A stretch of 64,000 nucleotides of DNA from Prolixibacteraceae bacterium UBA6029. GTDB taxonomy: Bacteria; Bacteroidota; Bacteroidia; Bacteroidales; Prolixibacteraceae. Positions 60,291 to 64,000 of this stretch are shown piece after piece. The notes under the pieces are model-generated. The model was given only the letters and a program-made list of their open reading frames with translations, was not told where the DNA came from and ran no database searches. Where the stretch lies: contig DIZL01000076.1 of the NCBI GenBank assembly GCA_002429385.1, forward strand, positions 1 to 64,000. The letters are read 5' to 3'. Positions within the stretch are counted from its first letter, which is position 1. Each line of letters begins with the position of its first letter. Made by a program: the position numbers and the translations under genes.

Positions 60291-62570
60291 ATGAATCAAG
60301 CAATTATTAAAACAATTGACCTTGGGGATGGCCGCACCATTACCATTGAAACAGGCCGTTTAGCCAAACAGGCCGACGGTGCGGTGGTTGTTAAAATGGG
60401 TGATACAATGTTGCTGGCCACTGTGGTGGCTGCTGTAGACGCCAAAGAAGATGTTGACTTTATGCCGCTTTCGGTTGACTATCGCGAGAAATTCGCTGCT
60501 GCAGGACGTTTCCCAGGTGGATTCCTCAAACGCGAATCGCGTCCTTCGGATGATGAAGTTCTGATCGGCCGCCTGGTCGACCGTGCCTTACGTCCATTAT
60601 TTCCTGCCGATTTTCATGCAGAGACTGCCATGATGATCTCGCTGATCTCTTCGGATTCTGAAGTTATGGCTGATTCGCTTGCCGGACTTGCTGCATCTGC
60701 TGCTATTGCCGTTTCGGATGTGCCTTTCGAAACTCCTATTTCTGAAGTACGTGTTGCACGCATCGACGGAAAGTTTATTGTGAATCCAACCTTTTCACAG
60801 CTTAAAAAAGCTGATCTGGACATCATGGTTGGTGCATCTTATGAAAACATCATGATGGTTGAAGGCGAAATGAACGAGGTTTCGGAAGAAGACATGCTCG
60901 CGGCCATTAAAATTGCTCACGAAGCTATCAAGATCCAGTGTAAGGCTCAGGAAGAACTGGCCGCATTGGTTGGAAAAACCAAACGTACCTATTGCCACGA
61001 AATTAACGATGCTACACTGAAAGCAAAAGTTTTCGAAGATCTTTATCCTGCCTGTTACAAACTGGCTACTCAACGCCTTAACGATAAAGCGCTGCGCATC
61101 GAAGGTTTCCATGCAATCGTTGAAGAATACGTTGCTGCATACAAAGTTGCCAATGCTGAAAATGCTGATATCAATCTTGGTGTCAATGTTAATTTGATCA
61201 AGAAATATTACCACGACGTTGAGAAAGAAGCCATGCGCCGCATGATTCTTGACGAAGGTGTCCGTCTGGACGGCCGCACAACAACCCAGATTCGTCCTAT
61301 CTGGGGCGAAGTGGATTACCTGCCGGGTTCACACGGATCGGCTATCTTCACCCGTGGTGAAACACAATCGCTTTCTTCTATCACTTTGGGAACAAAGATG
61401 GATGAGAAAAAGATTGATAGCGTGACTTACCAGGGAACCGAGAAATTCCTGTTGCATTACAACTTCCCGCCATTCTCTGTTGGTGAAGCCAAAGTGCCAC
61501 GTGGAGTCGGTCGCCGCGAAATCGGTCATGGTAACCTTGCATTGCGTGCCCTTAAAAAAATGATTCCTGATGAATTTCCTTACGTGGTAAGAATTGTGTC
61601 AGACATCCTTGAATCAAACGGATCATCATCGATGGCAACAGTTTGTGCCGGAACGATGTGTATGCTCGATGCCGGTGTTAAAATGAAACGTCCGGTTTCA
61701 GGAATCGCTATGGGTTTGATTACCGATCCTGCAAACAACAAATTCGCTGTTCTGTCAGATATTCTGGGTGACGAAGATCACCTGGGCGACATGGACTTTA
61801 AGGTAACCGGTACCGAAAAAGGGATAACTGCTACCCAGATGGACATTAAAGTTGGCGGACTTTCCTATGAAATTCTTTCTCAGGCATTGCTTCAGGCCAA
61901 ACAAGGCCGCGAGCATATTCTGGGCGAAATCCTGAAAGTCATTTCAGAACCCCGCGAAGACTACAAACCAAACGTTCCGCGCGTGGTAGTTATTCAGGTT
62001 CCGAAAGAATTCATCGGACCAATCATTGGCCCTGGAGGTAAAAATATCCAAAAACTTCAGGAAGAAACCAAAACCGTTATTTCTATTGAAGAACGTGACG
62101 ATATCGGTTTCGTTCAGATTTCGAGCGTTAACAAAGAATCGCTTGAAGCTGCTGTAAGCCGCATCAAAATGATTGTTGCCATGCCTGAAAAAGGCGAAAT
62201 CTATAAGGGAAAAGTGAAATCGATCACCTCTTTTGGTGCATTTGTTGAAATCATGCCCGGGAAAGAAGGATTGCTCCATATTTCTGAAATAAGCTGGAAT
62301 CGTTTGAATACCGTTGAAGAAGAATTGACCGAAGGACAGGAGATTGAAGTGAAATTACTGGATATGGACCGCGACGGAAAAATGAAATTATCGCGTCGTG
62401 CTTTACTTCCTAAACCTGAAGGAATGCCTGACCGTCCGGAACGCAGTAACGATGACCGTCCGCCGCGTCGTGATGACAATCGTGGCGGAGACCACCGTGG
62501 TGGCGGAGACCGTCGTGACAATCGTGGTGGAGATCGCCGCGATAATCGTGGTGGCGGAGACCGTCGGTAA
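60291..62570 (+). CDS. pnp: Polyribonucleotide nucleotidyltransferase (PNPase)
   Basis: A phosphorolytic 3'-5' exoribonuclease, part of RNA turnover. 759 residues. Two RNase PH-like domains come first (GDTMLLATVVAAVDAKEDVDFMPLSVDYREKFAAAGRFPGGFLKRE; later FPPFSVGEAKVPRGVGRREIGHGNLA and the catalytic-site DILGDEDHLGDMDFKVTGTEKGITA). A KH domain follows (FIGPIIGPGGKNIQKLQEET) and an S1 domain (GEIYKGKVKSITSFGAFVEIMPGKEGLLHISEIS). A C-terminal tail of about 45 residues rich in Arg, Gly and Asp ends RDNRGGGDRR. The tail resembles RGG RNA-binding segments. Not in an operon with rpsO, which has its own terminator. Confidence 0.97.
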   Translation: MNQAIIKTIDLGDGRTITIETGRLAKQADGAVVVKMGDTMLLATVVAAVDAKEDVDFMPLSVDYREKFAAAGRFPGGFLKRESRPSDDEVLIGRLVDRALRPLFPADFHAETAMMISLISSDSEVMADSLAGLAASAAIAVSDVPFETPISEVRVARIDGKFIVNPTFSQLKKADLDIMVGASYENIMMVEGEMNEVSEEDMLAAIKIAHEAIKIQCKAQEELAALVGKTKRTYCHEINDATLKAKVFEDLYPACYKLATQRLNDKALRIEGFHAIVEEYVAAYKVANAENADINLGVNVNLIKKYYHDVEKEAMRRMILDEGVRLDGRTTTQIRPIWGEVDYLPGSHGSAIFTRGETQSLSSITLGTKMDEKKIDSVTYQGTEKFLLHYNFPPFSVGEAKVPRGVGRREIGHGNLALRALKKMIPDEFPYVVRIVSDILESNGSSSMATVCAGTMCMLDAGVKMKRPVSGIAMGLITDPANNKFAVLSDILGDEDHLGDMDFKVTGTEKGITATQMDIKVGGLSYEILSQALLQAKQGREHILGEILKVISEPREDYKPNVPRVVVIQVPKEFIGPIIGPGGKNIQKLQEETKTVISIEERDDIGFVQISSVNKESLEAAVSRIKMIVAMPEKGEIYKGKVKSITSFGAFVEIMPGKEGLLHISEISWNRLNTVEEELTEGQEIEVKLLDMDRDGKMKLSRRALLPKPEGMPDRPERSNDDRPPRRDDNRGGDHRGGGDRRDNRGGDRRDNRGGGDRR

Positions 62571-62611
62571 TCCTGATTGAAATTTACGAACTATTCTTTA
62601 ATGAGATAAAT

Positions 62612-62640
62612 GAAAAATGCCCGCATGTCGGGCATTTTTC
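62612..62640 (+). terminator. Rho-independent terminator after pnp
   Basis: GAAAAATGCCCG (62612-62623) pairs perfectly with CGGGCATTTTTC (62629-62640) across CATGT; the 3' arm itself carries the T-run. Confidence 0.85.
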
Positions 62641-62736
62641 ATTAACTTTATACTGTAATGGAACTACCCAAACAAATACCAATAGGAATCATTTTGTCCA
62701 GTTTGCCTTACGACTTAAACTAAAACATACTACTCA

Positions 62737-64000
62737 ATGAAACGAGTTATTATTTCATTTTTAGCGCTATCATTTATGATGTCATGTTCCGAAAAGCCAA
62801 TTCAGTATCCGCCTACAAAAAAAGGAGAAGTTAAAGACACGTATTTTGGAACTGTGGTTGAAGATCCCTATCGCTGGCTCGAAGATGACAATTCGCCTAA
62901 GACTGCCGATTGGGTAAAAACACAAAATCAGCTTACATTCGGTTATCTCTCGAAACTACCTTACCGTGATCAGATTAAAAAGCGCCTGACCGAATTGTGG
63001 GACTATCCAAAATACGGAGCTCCATTCAAGGAAGCCGGCAAATATTTCTTTTATAAGAACAATGGTCTGCAGAATCAGAGTGTGCTGTATATGACCAGCG
63101 ACCTTTCTGCTGAGCCTAAAGTCCTGCTTGATCCGAATACACTTTCGACAGATGGAACTGCCGCATTGACAAGCATTGAGGTCTCCAATGACGGGAAATA
63201 CCTGATGTACCAGGTCGCCAAATCAGGTTCTGACTGGAACGAGATATTCGTAAAGAGTATTGAAACAGGAGAGATGCTACCGGACCATATGCTCTGGGTG
63301 AAATTCTCCGGGATCAGCTGGTATAAAGACGGATTCTTTTATAGTGCGTACGATAAACCTGAGGCTGGGAGTGAATTATCCAAGGCCAACGAATTTCAGA
63401 AAGTCTACTTTCATAAATTAGGGACAGAGCAGTCGGCGGATCAGTTGATTATAAACGATCCGAAAAACCCCAAACAAATGTTTGGTGCCGGATTAACCGA
63501 TGATAAACGCTTCCTGTTGATTTCAAGAAGCATCGGAACCCACGGGAATGCACTTGACTTTAAAGACCTCAATAAGACAAATAGTAGCTTTATCACCCTG
63601 ATGGACCAATACGAGTACGAGTTTAATCCGGTTGATAATATTGGTGATGAAATTTATGTACGTACAAATTATAAAGCGCCAAAATATCGTCTGGTTAAAA
63701 TCAATGCGAATCACCCTGAGGAAAAGAACTGGGTCGTTATAATTCCTGAGAATAAAGATGTGATGGAGTCAGTTGTGATGATTGCGGGCAAATTGGTAGT
63801 GAATTTCATGACCGATGCCCACAGCAAAACAGAAGTTTATTCGTACGATGGAGTTTTGGATCATGAAATTCAGCTACCGGGAATCGGAACCGTGAGTGCT
63901 TTCTCAGGGAAAAAAGAGGATAACATTGCTTATTATAGCTACACTTCATTCAACACTCCCGGTGAAATATACAAATATGACTTCACTACCAAACAATCAT
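62737..64000 (+). CDS. S9A prolyl oligopeptidase, lipoprotein (3' end outside the window)
   Basis: The reading frame is open from ATG 62737 to the window edge (421 codons), so the catalytic C-terminal domain is missing from view. A lipoprotein signal MKRVIISFLALSFMMSC precedes SEKPIQYPPTKKGEVKDTYFGTVVEDPYRWLEDDNSP. The DPYRWLED motif and the following propeller repeats (VSNDGKYLMYQVAKSGSDWNEIFV) are diagnostic for the POP family. It cleaves short proline-containing peptides in the periplasm, consistent with the other exported peptidases here. The catalytic Ser/Asp/His cannot be checked. Confidence 0.9.
   Translation, partial: MKRVIISFLALSFMMSCSEKPIQYPPTKKGEVKDTYFGTVVEDPYRWLEDDNSPKTADWVKTQNQLTFGYLSKLPYRDQIKKRLTELWDYPKYGAPFKEAGKYFFYKNNGLQNQSVLYMTSDLSAEPKVLLDPNTLSTDGTAALTSIEVSNDGKYLMYQVAKSGSDWNEIFVKSIETGEMLPDHMLWVKFSGISWYKDGFFYSAYDKPEAGSELSKANEFQKVYFHKLGTEQSADQLIINDPKNPKQMFGAGLTDDKRFLLISRSIGTHGNALDFKDLNKTNSSFITLMDQYEYEFNPVDNIGDEIYVRTNYKAPKYRLVKINANHPEEKNWVVIIPENKDVMESVVMIAGKLVVNFMTDAHSKTEVYSYDGVLDHEIQLPGIGTVSAFSGKKEDNIAYYSYTSFNTPGEIYKYDFTTKQS

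Overview
The window comes from a Bacteroidota chromosome, most likely Bacteroidales/Marinilabiliales-like. Three things support this: TonB receptor/DUF4249 pairs, a DPP11-type S46 peptidase, and many TAnnTTTG promoter elements (several with a TTG about 19-20 nt upstream). No rRNA is present and the genus cannot be named. Gene content fits a heterotroph that degrades protein and mannan/glucan polysaccharide: S46, S9 and M16 peptidases, GH26, GH5, and an ADP-forming acyl-CoA synthetase.

Layout. 1-4.7 kb is an accessory, partly decayed patch: an HEPN-motif protein, a truncated EEP nuclease, a Mrr-like type IV restriction enzyme, a NYN-domain nuclease, and a frameshifted KilA-N gene fused to a DUF6266-like tail, separated by dispersed repeats. 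4.8-8.4 kb is housekeeping (mnmA, yicC, gmk, nadD). 8.5-12.7 kb is a molybdenum-cofactor operon (mobB-like, moeA, short moaA, moaC, MOSC-MogA fusion) behind a probable Moco riboswitch. 13-19 kb is one very large alpha-2-macroglobulin. 19.2-29.4 kb holds an Lrp ligand-binding-domain protein, an exported superoxide dismutase, a ParD/ParE-like pair, a DUF2520 protein, kdsC, maf, DPP11, a universal stress protein and the acyl-CoA synthetase. 29.5-39.5 kb is mostly minus strand: an RRM protein, a TonB receptor/DUF4249 pair, a three-gene GH operon, and M16/O-methyltransferase.

After tRNA-Phe (39.8 kb) lies a type III restriction-modification operon (mod, AlbA_2-type ATP-binding gene, res). The res gene is broken by two frameshifts. 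Then come queG, a second TonB receptor operon (two tandem DUF4249 lipoproteins, an MG2/plug-like protein, a secreted hypothetical, a NodB deacetylase), DUF2851, a TrkA-type potassium channel, an outer-membrane protein, rpsO, pnp and the start of an S9 prolyl oligopeptidase.

The most unusual signal is not a gene. At least six intergenic sites, mostly just 3' of stop codons, carry long hairpins built from short tandem units on one arm and their reverse complements on the other. Unit length is fixed per site (7, 7, 7, 8, 9, 9, 11 nt) while unit sequence differs between sites. A separate, larger element of about 200 nt with a hairpin core occurs as two diverged copies (19.9 and 47.6 kb). The KilA-N frameshift sits inside a perfect 38-bp palindrome, in a pattern expected from quasipalindrome correction.
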